Positions 17,853 to 26,168 of a DNA stretch of 64,000 nucleotides are shown here, one piece after another (positions within the stretch are counted from its first letter, which is position 1; each line of letters opens with the position of its first letter). The stretch covers positions 62,001-126,000 of the forward strand of contig NZ_FOVW01000010.1 of NCBI RefSeq assembly GCF_900115305.1. The letters are read 5' to 3'. The notes below the pieces were generated by a model. That model had not been told where the DNA came from and did no database searches. It worked only from the letters and a program-made list of their open reading frames with translations. This DNA comes from Algoriphagus ornithinivorans. Its GTDB lineage: Bacteria > Bacteroidota > Bacteroidia > Cytophagales > Cyclobacteriaceae. Made by a program: the position numbers and the translations under genes.

Positions 17853-18530
17853 ATGAGAATTTTTGTAAATGATAAACCAATGGATTTGATCGGTTTCGAA
17901 GATCTGAATCCTAAGAAGAAGTTTGATGCAATTTTTTCGGATTCAGAGGAACTTCCGCCTGCAAGTCAGTGGCAGGAAGACATCCTTTTTCAGGAACCCT
18001 CACATGATTTGATTATCAAAATCCTCTATCAACTTCGTACCCGTAAACTCAAAGATCTGGACTCTGTTACTTTGGTAAGCAGGAATAAGGATGAATTGAA
18101 AAAATTTGTCAAGAGTAGATTTTCCATCATCAAAGCAGCAGGGGGTATAGTGACCAAAAAGAATCAGATTCTACTCATTTTTAGACTAGGTAAATGGGAT
18201 TTCCCGAAGGGGAAATTTGAAAAGGGCGAAACCCCTAAAGAATGTGCTGTCAGGGAGGTGGAAGAGGAATGTGCCATTCATGTCAAGGCTGGAAAGCCCA
18301 TTTGTAATACTTGGCACACCTATACCCAAAACCGAAAGAGTATTTTAAAGAAAACATATTGGTTTGCTATGGAGTGTGTATCTGATGCTGAGATGAAGCC
18401 TCAAAAAGAAGAGGGTATTGATGACATTCGCTGGTTTCCGGAAGCAGAGACAAAAACAGCTTTAATCAATTCATATCCTTCAATGAGATGGCTTTTCAAG
18501 CATTTTCTCAAAGAGCACTTTAAGCATTAA
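17853..18530 (+). CDS. Nudix hydrolase with an extra N-terminal domain
   Basis: Nudix enzymes cleave nucleoside diphosphates linked to another group. The ATG at 17853 starts the protein at MRIFVNDKP; the longer open frame begins with a poor hydrophobic stretch and is unlikely. Residues 1-100 are a separate small domain found in Bacteroidota Nudix proteins. The Nudix box lies at about 131-153 (GKFEKGE...REVEEECAI), and its last Gly is Ala. The catalytic Glu residues are kept, so activity is likely. The substrate is unknown. The gene shares a TTAA with coaD, its convergent neighbour. Confidence 0.85.
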   Translation: MRIFVNDKPMDLIGFEDLNPKKKFDAIFSDSEELPPASQWQEDILFQEPSHDLIIKILYQLRTRKLKDLDSVTLVSRNKDELKKFVKSRFSIIKAAGGIVTKKNQILLIFRLGKWDFPKGKFEKGETPKECAVREVEEECAIHVKAGKPICNTWHTYTQNRKSILKKTYWFAMECVSDAEMKPQKEEGIDDIRWFPEAETKTALINSYPSMRWLFKHFLKEHFKH

Positions 18531-18982
18531 ATAGAGTATGGTAGAAACTCGCTCACATCGCCACCATATCTATGTACCTCACGAATGACAGTGGAGGAAA
18601 TAGCTGCGAATTGAGGAGTGGTGATTAAAAAAACAGTTTCCAGATCTTCGTTGAGGTAGCGATTCATCTGAGAAATGGTATTCTCATATTCAAAGTCTGT
18701 AGTATTTCTCAGGCCTCTGATCAAAAAGTTTGCTCCGTGTTTTTTTGCCAAAGTTGAGGTCAATTCATTGTAAACAATGACCTTGACATTTGGCATGTCT
18801 ACATATACAGATTCAATTTTTTCCACCATTAGATCAATATCGAAGTATCGATTTTTTTTGGTTGAATTGTAACCTATTCCGATAATAACCTCATCAAAAA
18901 TATCCAGGCTGCGGATGACAATGTCATGATGACCTTTGGTGTAAGGATCAAAAGAACCGGGGAAGATTGCTACTTTGCTCAT
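18527..18982 (-). CDS. coaD: Pantetheine-phosphate adenylyltransferase
   Basis: CoaD makes dephospho-CoA from 4'-phosphopantetheine and ATP. The 151-residue protein starts at the ATG 18980-18982 (MSKVAIFPGSFDP) and has the nucleotidyltransferase TxGH motif (T15, G17, H18) and the RGLRNTTDFEYE segment for substrate binding. The ISSTVIRE motif near the end corresponds to the family ISSTxVR. The extra six residues of the longer frame would overlap the upstream gene. It follows the DUF3822 gene after 2 bases, a pairing I know from other Bacteroidota. Confidence 0.95.
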   Translation of the reverse strand: MSKVAIFPGSFDPYTKGHHDIVIRSLDIFDEVIIGIGYNSTKKNRYFDIDLMVEKIESVYVDMPNVKVIVYNELTSTLAKKHGANFLIRGLRNTTDFEYENTISQMNRYLNEDLETVFLITTPQFAAISSTVIREVHRYGGDVSEFLPYSI

Positions 18983-18984
18983 AA

Positions 18985-19803
18985 TTAAAGGTATTGCCAA
19001 GAGACCTCAAATAGCCCCAGATCTTTTAAATGTTTGAATCCATGGGAATAATTCTGATTTGCATGAGGAACCAGAATTCTAAAATTTTGAAAATATTGTT
19101 TTCCCCAAGATTCAGTAATATCACTTTTTGAAGGGATTCCAAAAACACTGATTCTCACATGATTTCGGTCATAATGTAGTTGCTCTATCAGGATTAGAAC
19201 ATATTTTAAAATGTCCTCCTTCGACTGAATCTCAAATAGGTTGAAAGTACTGAGCTCCTGATCGGTAAATGCCGCTACATACATCTGCTTCCCAAACACG
19301 TTGACAATTATTTCCTGCCCGATCAGGTTGAATCTTTCCTTGAAAAGGTAAGAAAGGAATGAACAGGATCCATGATAGAAACTGAGATCTGAAAATCTGG
19401 CTTCCAAATGCTTCTTCATTTTTTCATCTACATAGGAAAGCACTTGCAAGTTATTGCTATCCAAAGGAGTGTTGAAGTAAAAGGCGTTATCCGGAACTTC
19501 CTTGGAAAAACTTAAGAATTGAGCTTCATTTCCTGAGGAGTATAACACTCCTGGAACCAAGCTAAATCCTGGATGATGAATGAATAATCTGGCCGGCACA
19601 TCCAACCGTAGCAATGGATCAGTTAGTATTAATTGGTCCAAGCTTTTTAGATTCAACTTGGGATAATAATGAATCCCGGTGTTGGATTGGTTTTGATCTT
19701 TTGCGAAGATGACCAAAAAGTCGGGATACAAAAAAAGTGATAAGCTTGCTGTATCCTCTACATCAAACTTATCACTTTTGAATACTTTGAGAGTATTTTC
19801 CAA
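18985..19803 (-). CDS. DUF3822 family protein
   Basis: The 272-residue protein matches what I know of DUF3822, a Bacteroidota family of unknown function usually next to coaD. It is a cytoplasmic alpha/beta protein with no signal or membrane segment. The segment VNVFGKQMYVAAFTDQELSTFNLF resembles a strand-turn-strand of actin-like ATPases, but I cannot confirm a nucleotide site. No ATG is available near the N-terminus; TTG at 19801-19803 is the best start. That TTG also forms the end of a TAATTTTG promoter-like box (19801-19808), so either the box is accidental or the true start differs. Confidence 0.75.
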   Translation of the reverse strand: MENTLKVFKSDKFDVEDTASLSLFLYPDFLVIFAKDQNQSNTGIHYYPKLNLKSLDQLILTDPLLRLDVPARLFIHHPGFSLVPGVLYSSGNEAQFLSFSKEVPDNAFYFNTPLDSNNLQVLSYVDEKMKKHLEARFSDLSFYHGSCSFLSYLFKERFNLIGQEIIVNVFGKQMYVAAFTDQELSTFNLFEIQSKEDILKYVLILIEQLHYDRNHVRISVFGIPSKSDITESWGKQYFQNFRILVPHANQNYSHGFKHLKDLGLFEVSWQYL

Positions 19804-19816
19804 AATTAGGAGGGGA

Positions 19817-20398
19817 TTATTTCCAGTTACCTTCAGTAGAAGCGTCAGTTCTGGATCCTACTCTTAATGCTTTTTCGTTGTTGTTTAATCTTCTCTCAGG
19901 ATTAATTGGAGCAGGGTCTCTAATTTCAAATACGTTGATTTGGTAGTTGTTTCTTTCGATTTTATCTGCAAAGAACTCGAACATTTTGCCTCCAGATCCT
20001 GGTACTACAGCCAAAGCCTCTAGGTTGAAGTCGGGATATTTTCTTTCGTTGAACAAAGAGTCCATCACATTTACCGAACCTAAGGTATCGAAAGTCACAG
20101 TAGTTTCTTCCTTACCGTAATCCAATAACTTGGTAGTCTCAGTTCTTTGTACCAACCAGATCTCACCGTTTTGGATGAAGTTTTTCAAATCATTCCAGTT
20201 GTCAGCATACTTACCGTTAGATGCTTGGTAAGCCAACTGTGCATCGCGAAGCATTTGTAGTTTTTCGATGATTGCACTTTCGATAAGAGCGATTCTTTTC
20301 TCTTCTTCTACGACATCATCTACGCCTTTATAGAGGAGATAGCCAAGAGCAATTGCTACTGCGAAGAAAACAAAGGATAATACTTTGGTTAAATTCAT
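19817..20398 (-). CDS. Membrane-anchored protein with pseudopilin-like N-terminal region
   Basis: The 193-residue protein has one N-terminal hydrophobic helix (about 5-24) and then a long helix (VEEEKRIALIESAIIEKLQMLRDAQLAYQ) leading to ASNGKYADNWNDL. That pattern recalls type II secretion pseudopilins, although no prepilin peptidase site with Gly/Glu is evident before the helix. The remaining domain is beta-rich, periplasmic and has a polar tail. It precedes DUF3822 by 13 bases on the same strand and may be in its operon. The family is known to me only as a conserved Bacteroidota protein; the function is unknown. Confidence 0.7.
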   Translation of the reverse strand: MNLTKVLSFVFFAVAIALGYLLYKGVDDVVEEEKRIALIESAIIEKLQMLRDAQLAYQASNGKYADNWNDLKNFIQNGEIWLVQRTETTKLLDYGKEETTVTFDTLGSVNVMDSLFNERKYPDFNLEALAVVPGSGGKMFEFFADKIERNNYQINVFEIRDPAPINPERRLNNNEKALRVGSRTDASTEGNWK

Positions 20399-20447
20399 TT
20401 TGTTGAAATTTTAAAATCTGGGTAAGGTTGAAGGTTTTTAAAACGTG

Positions 20448-20957
20448 CTATTTTAGATAATTATTTTCAAAATTAAAATATCCTTTCCACAATCCTAAGT
20501 CCTTTAGGGAATTAATTCCCCAAAAGATTTGATGAACTGACTCTGGAGGCAATGAACGGAGCTCTGAAATGGACATCCATGCAATTTCGGTAATTATTTG
20601 GTGATTATCCTCTAATTCTGGGTCTTTTCCCAATTTTACTTGCCCTGAGCCCGATTTTACTTCGAAAAACAGCTCAATTGCGTGTAAAGGTGGGCGTAAA
20701 AACTCGTGAACGAAAAGAAAATCCCCGATTTCTACTGTCAAGCCGGTCTCTTCTGCGAATTCCCGCTTCAGATTATTTTTAGCATCAGAACCGTAATTCA
20801 TACCACCTCCCGGAACTGACCAAAATATTCTGTCGTCTCCCATCAAATGACGAATCATTAAGATTTTTTCATCCTGAATAAAAATCCCATTTACTCTAGT
20901 TCGAAGTTGATTGCCAAATTTTGATGTGATTTCCTTACCGATTTTGTCTTGCTTCAT
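20448..20957 (-). CDS. Nudix hydrolase
   Basis: The 169-residue protein starts at the ATG 20955-20957; the longer frame would run 240 bases into the divergent helicase gene and adds nothing Nudix-like. The box is GGGMNYGS...REFAEETGL (about 59-82), in which the first, structural Glu is replaced by Ser while the REFxEE catalytic part is intact. Such ADP-ribose or nucleotide-sugar type Nudix enzymes are common as single genes. Only 14 bases separate it from the divergent helicase gene, so the two promoters must overlap or lie in the coding regions. Confidence 0.87.
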   Translation of the reverse strand: MKQDKIGKEITSKFGNQLRTRVNGIFIQDEKILMIRHLMGDDRIFWSVPGGGMNYGSDAKNNLKREFAEETGLTVEIGDFLFVHEFLRPPLHAIELFFEVKSGSGQVKLGKDPELEDNHQIITEIAWMSISELRSLPPESVHQIFWGINSLKDLGLWKGYFNFENNYLK

Positions 20958-20958
20958 G

Positions 20959-20966
20959 TACTTTCG
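20959..20966 (+). promoter_or_regulatory. Candidate -7 box for the RecD-like helicase gene
   Basis: TACTTTCG is one mismatch from TAnnTTTG and ends 5 bases before the ATG at 20972, inside a 14-base divergent gap. If real, the transcript would be leaderless. The -33 element would fall in the Nudix coding sequence and is not clear. Confidence 0.25.
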
Positions 20967-20971
20967 CCAAT

Positions 20972-22411
20972 ATGGGTAAAGATAGTCAAGCTGCTTGGAA
21001 GGCCTCAGAATTGATCCGGAAAAATTTCCCCTTTGATCCCACTTCCGGTCAATCTTCTTTTTTCCAAAAAATGGATGCCTTTCTTTCCTTGGAACTAGGA
21101 GAAAAGCCTTGTTTTGTTTTGAGAGGATATGCCGGAACCGGAAAAACTTCGGTGATTTCTGCATTGGTTCAAAGCCTTCCCAAACTAAAAATGAGATCTC
21201 TTTTATTGGCACCTACCGGAAGAGCTGCCAAAGTAATGAGTAATTATAGTGGAAGGGCTGCCTATACCATTCATAAGATTATCTATAAGCCAAAAGGTGA
21301 AATGGGGGCTCTATCCAATGGCTTTGTTCTACAAAAAAATTATTACAAAGACACAGTATTTATCGTAGATGAATCTTCCATGCTGGCAGATGATGGCGGA
21401 ATGTCCGGAAATTTGCTGGGAGATTTGATCCGCTTTGTTTATAGTGAAGAAAGTAACCGATTGATATTGGTGGGAGATACAGCCCAACTTCCTCCTGTGG
21501 GCTCAGAATACAGTCCTGCATTGGATTCTAATTACCTCACTCGCTATTTCCGATTGCAAACAGATCAGATTGAATTGACCGAGGTTATGCGCCAAAGGTT
21601 GGAGTCAGGTATACTATTTAATGCCACCCAATTGAGAGATCAGGTTTTGAAAGAAAAGCCTGCTGTTCAGATCATGACTTCTCAATTCCGTGATATTTTC
21701 AAGATGACCGGGGAAAAATTGGAGGATGGATTACGCTATGCTTATGACAAGTACGGGACTGAAAACACGGTAATCGTCACTCGGTCCAACAAGAATGCAG
21801 TTCAATACAATTTGTACATACGAAAGGTCATTCACTTTTTTGAAGATGAGATCAGCTCAGGTGATTTACTAATGATCGTGAAAAACAATTACACCTATAT
21901 GGCTGATTCGGATAGGGTCAACTTTTTAGCAAATGGGGATATGGCGGAAATCATGAAGATCCGCTCCTTTGAGGAGCTTTATGGCTTACGCTTTGCGACT
22001 TTAGAATTACGTCTTCTGGATTATCCAGAAGAACCACACTTTGAGGCAAAAGTCATTTTAGACACGCTTTATTCACCCAGCCCCTCATTGACAAGGGAGC
22101 AATATAAAAGTTTGTATGAGCAGGTTTCTGAGGACTATGCAGATATAGCAAATAAAACTGAGCGGATGGAGATGATCCGAAAAGATCCCTATTTGAATGC
22201 ATTACAAGTTAAGTTCGCCTATGCTTTGACTTGCCATAAAGCGCAAGGAGGGCAATGGAAGGCAGTTTTTGTAGATCAAGGCTATTTGCCTGATGATACT
22301 GTGGATAAAGACTTTATCCGATGGTTATATACTGCAGTCACTAGATCCTCTGAGGAATTGTATTTAGTGAATTTTTCCCAGGGCTTCTTTGTTAAGAATT
22401 CAGGTATTTAG
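20972..22411 (+). CDS. RecD-like SF1B DNA helicase
   Basis: The 479-residue protein is a superfamily 1 helicase of the RecD/Pif1 type. It shows Walker A GYAGTGKTS near residue 52, motif II DESSML near 133, GDTAQLPPVG (motif III) near 167-176 and the C-terminal UvrD_C_2 region with TCHKAQGGQW and YTAVTRSSEELYLV (motifs V-VI). It lacks RecB/RecC partners nearby and the long N-terminal domain of RecD2, so it is a compact stand-alone form, as in many Bacteroidota. A role in DNA repair or recombination is likely. The ATG lies 14 bases from the divergent Nudix start. Confidence 0.9.
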   Translation: MGKDSQAAWKASELIRKNFPFDPTSGQSSFFQKMDAFLSLELGEKPCFVLRGYAGTGKTSVISALVQSLPKLKMRSLLLAPTGRAAKVMSNYSGRAAYTIHKIIYKPKGEMGALSNGFVLQKNYYKDTVFIVDESSMLADDGGMSGNLLGDLIRFVYSEESNRLILVGDTAQLPPVGSEYSPALDSNYLTRYFRLQTDQIELTEVMRQRLESGILFNATQLRDQVLKEKPAVQIMTSQFRDIFKMTGEKLEDGLRYAYDKYGTENTVIVTRSNKNAVQYNLYIRKVIHFFEDEISSGDLLMIVKNNYTYMADSDRVNFLANGDMAEIMKIRSFEELYGLRFATLELRLLDYPEEPHFEAKVILDTLYSPSPSLTREQYKSLYEQVSEDYADIANKTERMEMIRKDPYLNALQVKFAYALTCHKAQGGQWKAVFVDQGYLPDDTVDKDFIRWLYTAVTRSSEELYLVNFSQGFFVKNSGI

Positions 22412-22536
22412 AAAACTTAACATTCCCTTTCCATGAATTTTGGCAAGGTATTTTCGGATATTTGATGAAAGCTTTAGAAATTTAGCCTCAAAGAGAAATT
22501 AGAATTTAAAATTTGAACTCAATAATTAACATAATC

Positions 22537-22932
22537 ATGAAAAAATTAGGATTGATCTTGACCCTCTTTGCAATGGTTTTTGCTTTTCAGGCGAATGCTC
22601 AAAGCGAATCTGGCGCAGTAATTACCTTCAAAGAAAAATCTGTGGATTTCGGTGATATTACCCAAGGTGACAAGGTTTCCCATACTTTCGAACTGACGAA
22701 TACCGGTACTACTCCATTGATTATTTCCAATGTAGCGGCCACTTGTGGTTGTACGGTTCCTTCTTGGCCTAAAGATCCGATTGCTCCAGGTGCGAAAGCA
22801 AAAATCGAAGTGTCCTTCAACTCAGCTGGAAAAATGGGTAAGCAAAACTCAGTAGTGAGAATTTATTCAAATGCTTCTGAGCCAATCGAAAAAGTATCTT
22901 TGATTTCTAACGTTTTGCCTAAAACGAAGTAA
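22537..22932 (+). CDS. Secreted DUF1573 protein
   Basis: The 131-residue protein has a Sec signal peptide (KKLGLILTLFAMVFAFQANA, cleavage before QSES) and one DUF1573 domain, an Ig-like ASH/MSP-type fold. Typical marks are VDFGDITQGDKVSHTFELTNTG, ATCGCTVPSWP and the IEVSFNS strand. It is exported to the periplasm or cell surface; the function is unknown, and the paired cysteines CGC are conserved in the family. The start is the ATG at 22537; eight extra residues in the longer frame would spoil the signal peptide. A strong terminator follows. Confidence 0.88.
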   Translation: MKKLGLILTLFAMVFAFQANAQSESGAVITFKEKSVDFGDITQGDKVSHTFELTNTGTTPLIISNVAATCGCTVPSWPKDPIAPGAKAKIEVSFNSAGKMGKQNSVVRIYSNASEPIEKVSLISNVLPKTK

Positions 22933-22951
22933 TAAACTTAGTAAAGCATGG

Positions 22952-22983
22952 AAAGCCTGTCTTAACTTTGGACAGGCTTTTTT
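22952..22983 (+). terminator. Rho-independent terminator after the DUF1573 gene
   Basis: A perfect 10-bp stem (22952-22961 with 22971-22980) and a 9-base loop are followed by six T residues. The loop contains TAACTTTG, a perfect promoter -7 box that may drive terC. Confidence 0.93.
22963..22970 (+). promoter_or_regulatory. Candidate terC -7 box inside a terminator loop
   Basis: TAACTTTG exactly fits TAnnTTTG and lies in the loop of the DUF1573 terminator, 34 bases before the terC ATG at 23005. A TTG -33 element is not evident. If used, promoter and terminator are nested. Confidence 0.4.
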
Positions 22984-23004
22984 GTGCCCAAAAATTACCC
23001 CACT

Positions 23005-23754
23005 ATGGAAATATTCATGCAGTCCGAAACCTGGATCGCACTTCTCACTCTCACATTTCTGGAAATAGTATTAGGTGTAGACAACATCATATTTATTTCC
23101 ATTGTATCCAATAAGCTACCGGAAGCTCAGCAGCCCAAAGCGCGAAATTTAGGATTGACTTTGGCTTTGGTTTTTAGGATAGGCCTATTATTAGGGATTT
23201 CTTATATAGTACGATTCACCCAGCCGCTATTGACGATTTTTGAATACGATTTCAGCGGAAGGGATTTGATATTACTAATCGGAGGTTTATTTCTTCTTTT
23301 TAAATCTACTATGGAAATTCACCATAAGATGGAAGGTGATCCTCAAGAAATAAAAGCCAACACTGCGAAGAGTTTTGGTTCAGTCATCGCTCAAATAGTA
23401 TTCTTGGATATCATCTTTTCATTTGACAGTATTCTGACAGCAGTCGGTTTGGTGGATCATGTGATCATCATGATTATTGCAGTTGTCATCTCTTTGGGAA
23501 TAATGATGGCATTTGCTGGAAAAATCAGTCGCTTTATCAACCAACATCCGACATTGCAAATTCTTGCATTATCCTTTCTGATATTGATTGGCTTTATGCT
23601 GTTCTTGGAAGGCTTTCACCAAGAAGTTCCAAAAGGATACATCTATTTCGCAGTATTCTTTTCTTTGAGTGTGGAGCTATTGAATATTCGAGTTAGAAAG
23701 AAATCAACTGATCCAGTAGAGTTAAAACCAAGATTAAAAGAAGAAGAAAATTGA
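23005..23754 (+). CDS. TerC family integral membrane protein
   Basis: TerC-family proteins are multi-helix membrane proteins tied to metal (Mn2+) export or tellurite resistance. The 249-residue protein has seven or so hydrophobic segments and the conserved acidic motifs FLEIVLGVDNIIFIS near residues 15-30 and FLDIIFSFDSILTAVG near 135-150, which bind the metal in this family. I start at the ATG 23005 (MEIFMQSETW). The GTG at 22984 falls on the T tract of the preceding terminator and is unlikely. The C-terminus is short and basic, without CBS or CorC domains. A terminator follows. Confidence 0.9.
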   Translation: MEIFMQSETWIALLTLTFLEIVLGVDNIIFISIVSNKLPEAQQPKARNLGLTLALVFRIGLLLGISYIVRFTQPLLTIFEYDFSGRDLILLIGGLFLLFKSTMEIHHKMEGDPQEIKANTAKSFGSVIAQIVFLDIIFSFDSILTAVGLVDHVIIMIIAVVISLGIMMAFAGKISRFINQHPTLQILALSFLILIGFMLFLEGFHQEVPKGYIYFAVFFSLSVELLNIRVRKKSTDPVELKPRLKEEEN

Positions 23755-23759
23755 TTTGG

Positions 23760-23794
23760 AACCCCGGAAGTGATTTCGGGGTTTTCTTTTTTTT
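23760..23794 (+). terminator. Rho-independent terminator after terC
   Basis: The stem 23760-23769 with 23774-23783 (10 bp, one G-T pair) is closed by a GTGA tetraloop and followed by a T-rich tract reaching 23794. It ends 6 bases before the ABC transporter ATG. Confidence 0.9.
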
Positions 23795-23800
23795 ACACCC

Positions 23801-25546
23801 ATGCAACAGAAATCAGAAAGAAAAGTAACCATTGGTCAGGTTTTTACCACCATCATCTGGCCCCGTAGAAAACACCTGTTTTTAGGTCTTTTTCTCATCA
23901 TCATTAGTAGGCTATCAGGCTTGGTCCTTCCTGGGGCCAGTAAATATTTAGTGGATGATGTCATTCCTTCCAATGATTTGAACTTGCTAAAATGGCTGAT
24001 TATTGCGGTGGTAGTAGCCATTGTGATTCAATCTGTGACCTCATATGCCTTGACTCAGATTTTATCTGTGGAGGCACAAAATCTCATTGCAAAGCTCCGG
24101 TCTAAAGTTCAAAGTCATATCATCAAATTGCCCATTCGTTTTTTTGACAATGCAAAGACCGGAGAACTTGTATCCAGAATCATGTCTGATGTGGAAGGTG
24201 TAAGAAATCTGGTGGGAACCGGTTTTGCTCAAATGATAGGAGGGGTAATTACTTCCGCCATTTCGCTGGTTTTATTAATAAGTATCAGTCCCTTGATGAC
24301 CTTGTATGTCTTGGTTCCGGTAGCAATATTCGGTTTGGTTTCCTTAAAAGCATTTGGACGGATCAGACCGATTTTTCGAGAAAGAGGCAAAATCAATGCT
24401 CAGGTTACAGGCAGGCTTACCGAAACCTTGGGAGGAATTCGAGTGATCAAAGGCTTCAATGCTGAAGCTCAGGAAATAAAAACTTTCCAACAGGGTGTAG
24501 ATGAGTTGTTCCAAAACGTGAAAGCAAGTTTGACAGCAACTTCTTTTGTGACCTCAGCAGGCACCTTACTTTTGGGACTGGCTTCTGCTGGCATTATGGG
24601 TATCGGAGGTTGGATGATCATGGAAGGGGACATCACGTTCGGAGATTTTCTGGCTTTCACGCTCTATCTAGGTTTTATGATCGCACCTATTGTACAAATG
24701 TCAAATATAGGTTCCCAGCTTACTGAGGCCTTCGCAGGCCTTGATAGGACAGAAGAAATCATGAATACTCCTTTGGAATCTGATGATAAAGAAAGATCCA
24801 TTGAACTTGAAAGTATTCAAGGGGATATTCGTTTTGAAGACGTTTCCTTTGCTTATGAATCAGGAAAAGATGTGATCAAGAATATCAATTTTCACGCACC
24901 GGCTGGAACAGTAACAGCATTGGTTGGTTCTTCTGGTTCGGGCAAAACCACCATAGCAGGTCTTGCGGCCACATTTTTAAATCCAGATTCTGGAAATATA
25001 TACTTAGATAATCAAGACTTGCAAAAAGTAAGTTTGGAGTCCTTCCGTTCAAAATTAGGGGTTGTATTACAGGATGACTTTCTTTTCGAGGGTACCATTC
25101 GGGAAAACATTCTTTTCCCGAGACCTGATGCTACTGAAGAGCAATTACAGCAAGCGGTTCATGCCGCCTATGTACAGGAGTTTTCGGATCGTTTTGAAGA
25201 TGGACTGGATACCTTGATAGGGGAGCGAGGTGTGAAGCTTTCAGGTGGGCAGAGGCAGAGAATAGCCATTGCCAGAGCGATTTTAGCAGATCCTAAAATT
25301 TTGATTTTGGATGAGGCAACTTCAAATCTAGATACCGAGTCAGAAACTTTAATTCAAGCTTCTTTGAAAGAACTAATGAAGGGGAGAACCACCTTTGTAA
25401 TCGCACATAGATTAAGCACTATTCGACAGGCTGACCAAATATTGGTGATAGAGCATGGGGAAATAGCAGAGAGAGGAAAGCATGAAGACCTAATAAGCAA
25501 AGAGGGACGCTATTATCAATTGTATACCTATCAGGCAAGAATCTAA
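23801..25546 (+). CDS. ABC exporter, fused membrane and ATPase domains
   Basis: The 581-residue half-transporter has six membrane helices in residues 20-320 and an ATP-binding cassette in 335-581. Walker A GSSGSGKTT lies near 375, the Q-loop LQDDF near 425, the signature LSGGQRQR near 477, Walker B ILILDEATSNLD near 500, and the switch His in IAHRLSTI near 530. It forms homodimers in the inner membrane and resembles MsbA/BmrA-type lipid or drug exporters. The substrate cannot be told. It starts only 6 bases after the terC terminator, so its promoter must overlap that structure or lie in terC. Confidence 0.93.
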   Translation: MQQKSERKVTIGQVFTTIIWPRRKHLFLGLFLIIISRLSGLVLPGASKYLVDDVIPSNDLNLLKWLIIAVVVAIVIQSVTSYALTQILSVEAQNLIAKLRSKVQSHIIKLPIRFFDNAKTGELVSRIMSDVEGVRNLVGTGFAQMIGGVITSAISLVLLISISPLMTLYVLVPVAIFGLVSLKAFGRIRPIFRERGKINAQVTGRLTETLGGIRVIKGFNAEAQEIKTFQQGVDELFQNVKASLTATSFVTSAGTLLLGLASAGIMGIGGWMIMEGDITFGDFLAFTLYLGFMIAPIVQMSNIGSQLTEAFAGLDRTEEIMNTPLESDDKERSIELESIQGDIRFEDVSFAYESGKDVIKNINFHAPAGTVTALVGSSGSGKTTIAGLAATFLNPDSGNIYLDNQDLQKVSLESFRSKLGVVLQDDFLFEGTIRENILFPRPDATEEQLQQAVHAAYVQEFSDRFEDGLDTLIGERGVKLSGGQRQRIAIARAILADPKILILDEATSNLDTESETLIQASLKELMKGRTTFVIAHRLSTIRQADQILVIEHGEIAERGKHEDLISKEGRYYQLYTYQARI

Positions 25547-25627
25547 ATTTGGATTTGAAAACTCAGGTTTATTCATGGGGAAAAGATAGGATTTTGTAGA
25601 TTTGATGTCCCAAAACAAAATTTAGAG

Positions 25628-26140
25628 ATGAGTGATTTGAAATGGTATGTGATGTATACGGCTTCACGTTCCGAAAAAAAGGTGGCCACAAGATTAAGAG
25701 AAAAGGGTTGGGAAGTTTATTTGCCTCTGGTCACTGAGTTAAGACAATGGTCTGACAGAAAAAAGAAAGTAGAAAAAGCCCTATTCAACGGTTATGTTTT
25801 CGTAAAAACCCAGAGAAACCAACTTTGGGAATGTCTTCAAGTACCGGGAGCAGTGAAGTTTGTTCATTTTTCCGGGCAGCATGCCACAGTGAGGGAAGAG
25901 GACCTGGATATTATCAAAAGAGTTGTAGAAACCGGGGTGGCTGTCGAGACAGATGGTTCAGAAATTGAACCGGGAGAAAAAGTTCAAGTGATTGGAGGAG
26001 CACTACAAAATATGATAGGGGAGTGCGTGGAGAAAGGAAATAAAGATTATTTCATGATTAGGATTCCAGGAATTTATCAGAATATGCTGATATCTATCCC
26101 AAGGAAATTTTTGCAAGTCATTCCAGAAAAAATTCAATGA
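25628..26140 (+). CDS. NusG-like transcription antiterminator (UpxY type)
   Basis: The 170-residue protein is a NusG paralogue. The N-terminal NGN domain (KWYVMYTASRSEKKVATRLREKG at 5-27, YLPLVTELRQWSDRKK) binds RNA polymerase, and the C-terminal KOW domain (IEPGEKVQVIGGALQNM near 118-134) may contact ribosome or Rho. In Bacteroides, UpxY proteins are first genes of capsule loci and act on their own operon. Here no polysaccharide genes follow: the gene has its own terminator 1 base after the stop. It is therefore probably a trans-acting specialised regulator; targets are unknown. Confidence 0.88.
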   Translation: MSDLKWYVMYTASRSEKKVATRLREKGWEVYLPLVTELRQWSDRKKKVEKALFNGYVFVKTQRNQLWECLQVPGAVKFVHFSGQHATVREEDLDIIKRVVETGVAVETDGSEIEPGEKVQVIGGALQNMIGECVEKGNKDYFMIRIPGIYQNMLISIPRKFLQVIPEKIQ

Positions 26141-26168
26141 AAAAAGGCCGGTTTAAACGGCCTTTTTT
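26141..26168. terminator. Bidirectional terminator between NusG paralogue and barrel gene
   Basis: The stem AAAAAGGCCG/CGGCCTTTTT (26141-26150 with 26158-26167) has loop GTTTAAA. The A and T runs give a U tract on both strands, so it serves the convergent genes ending at 26140 and 26167. Confidence 0.93.
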
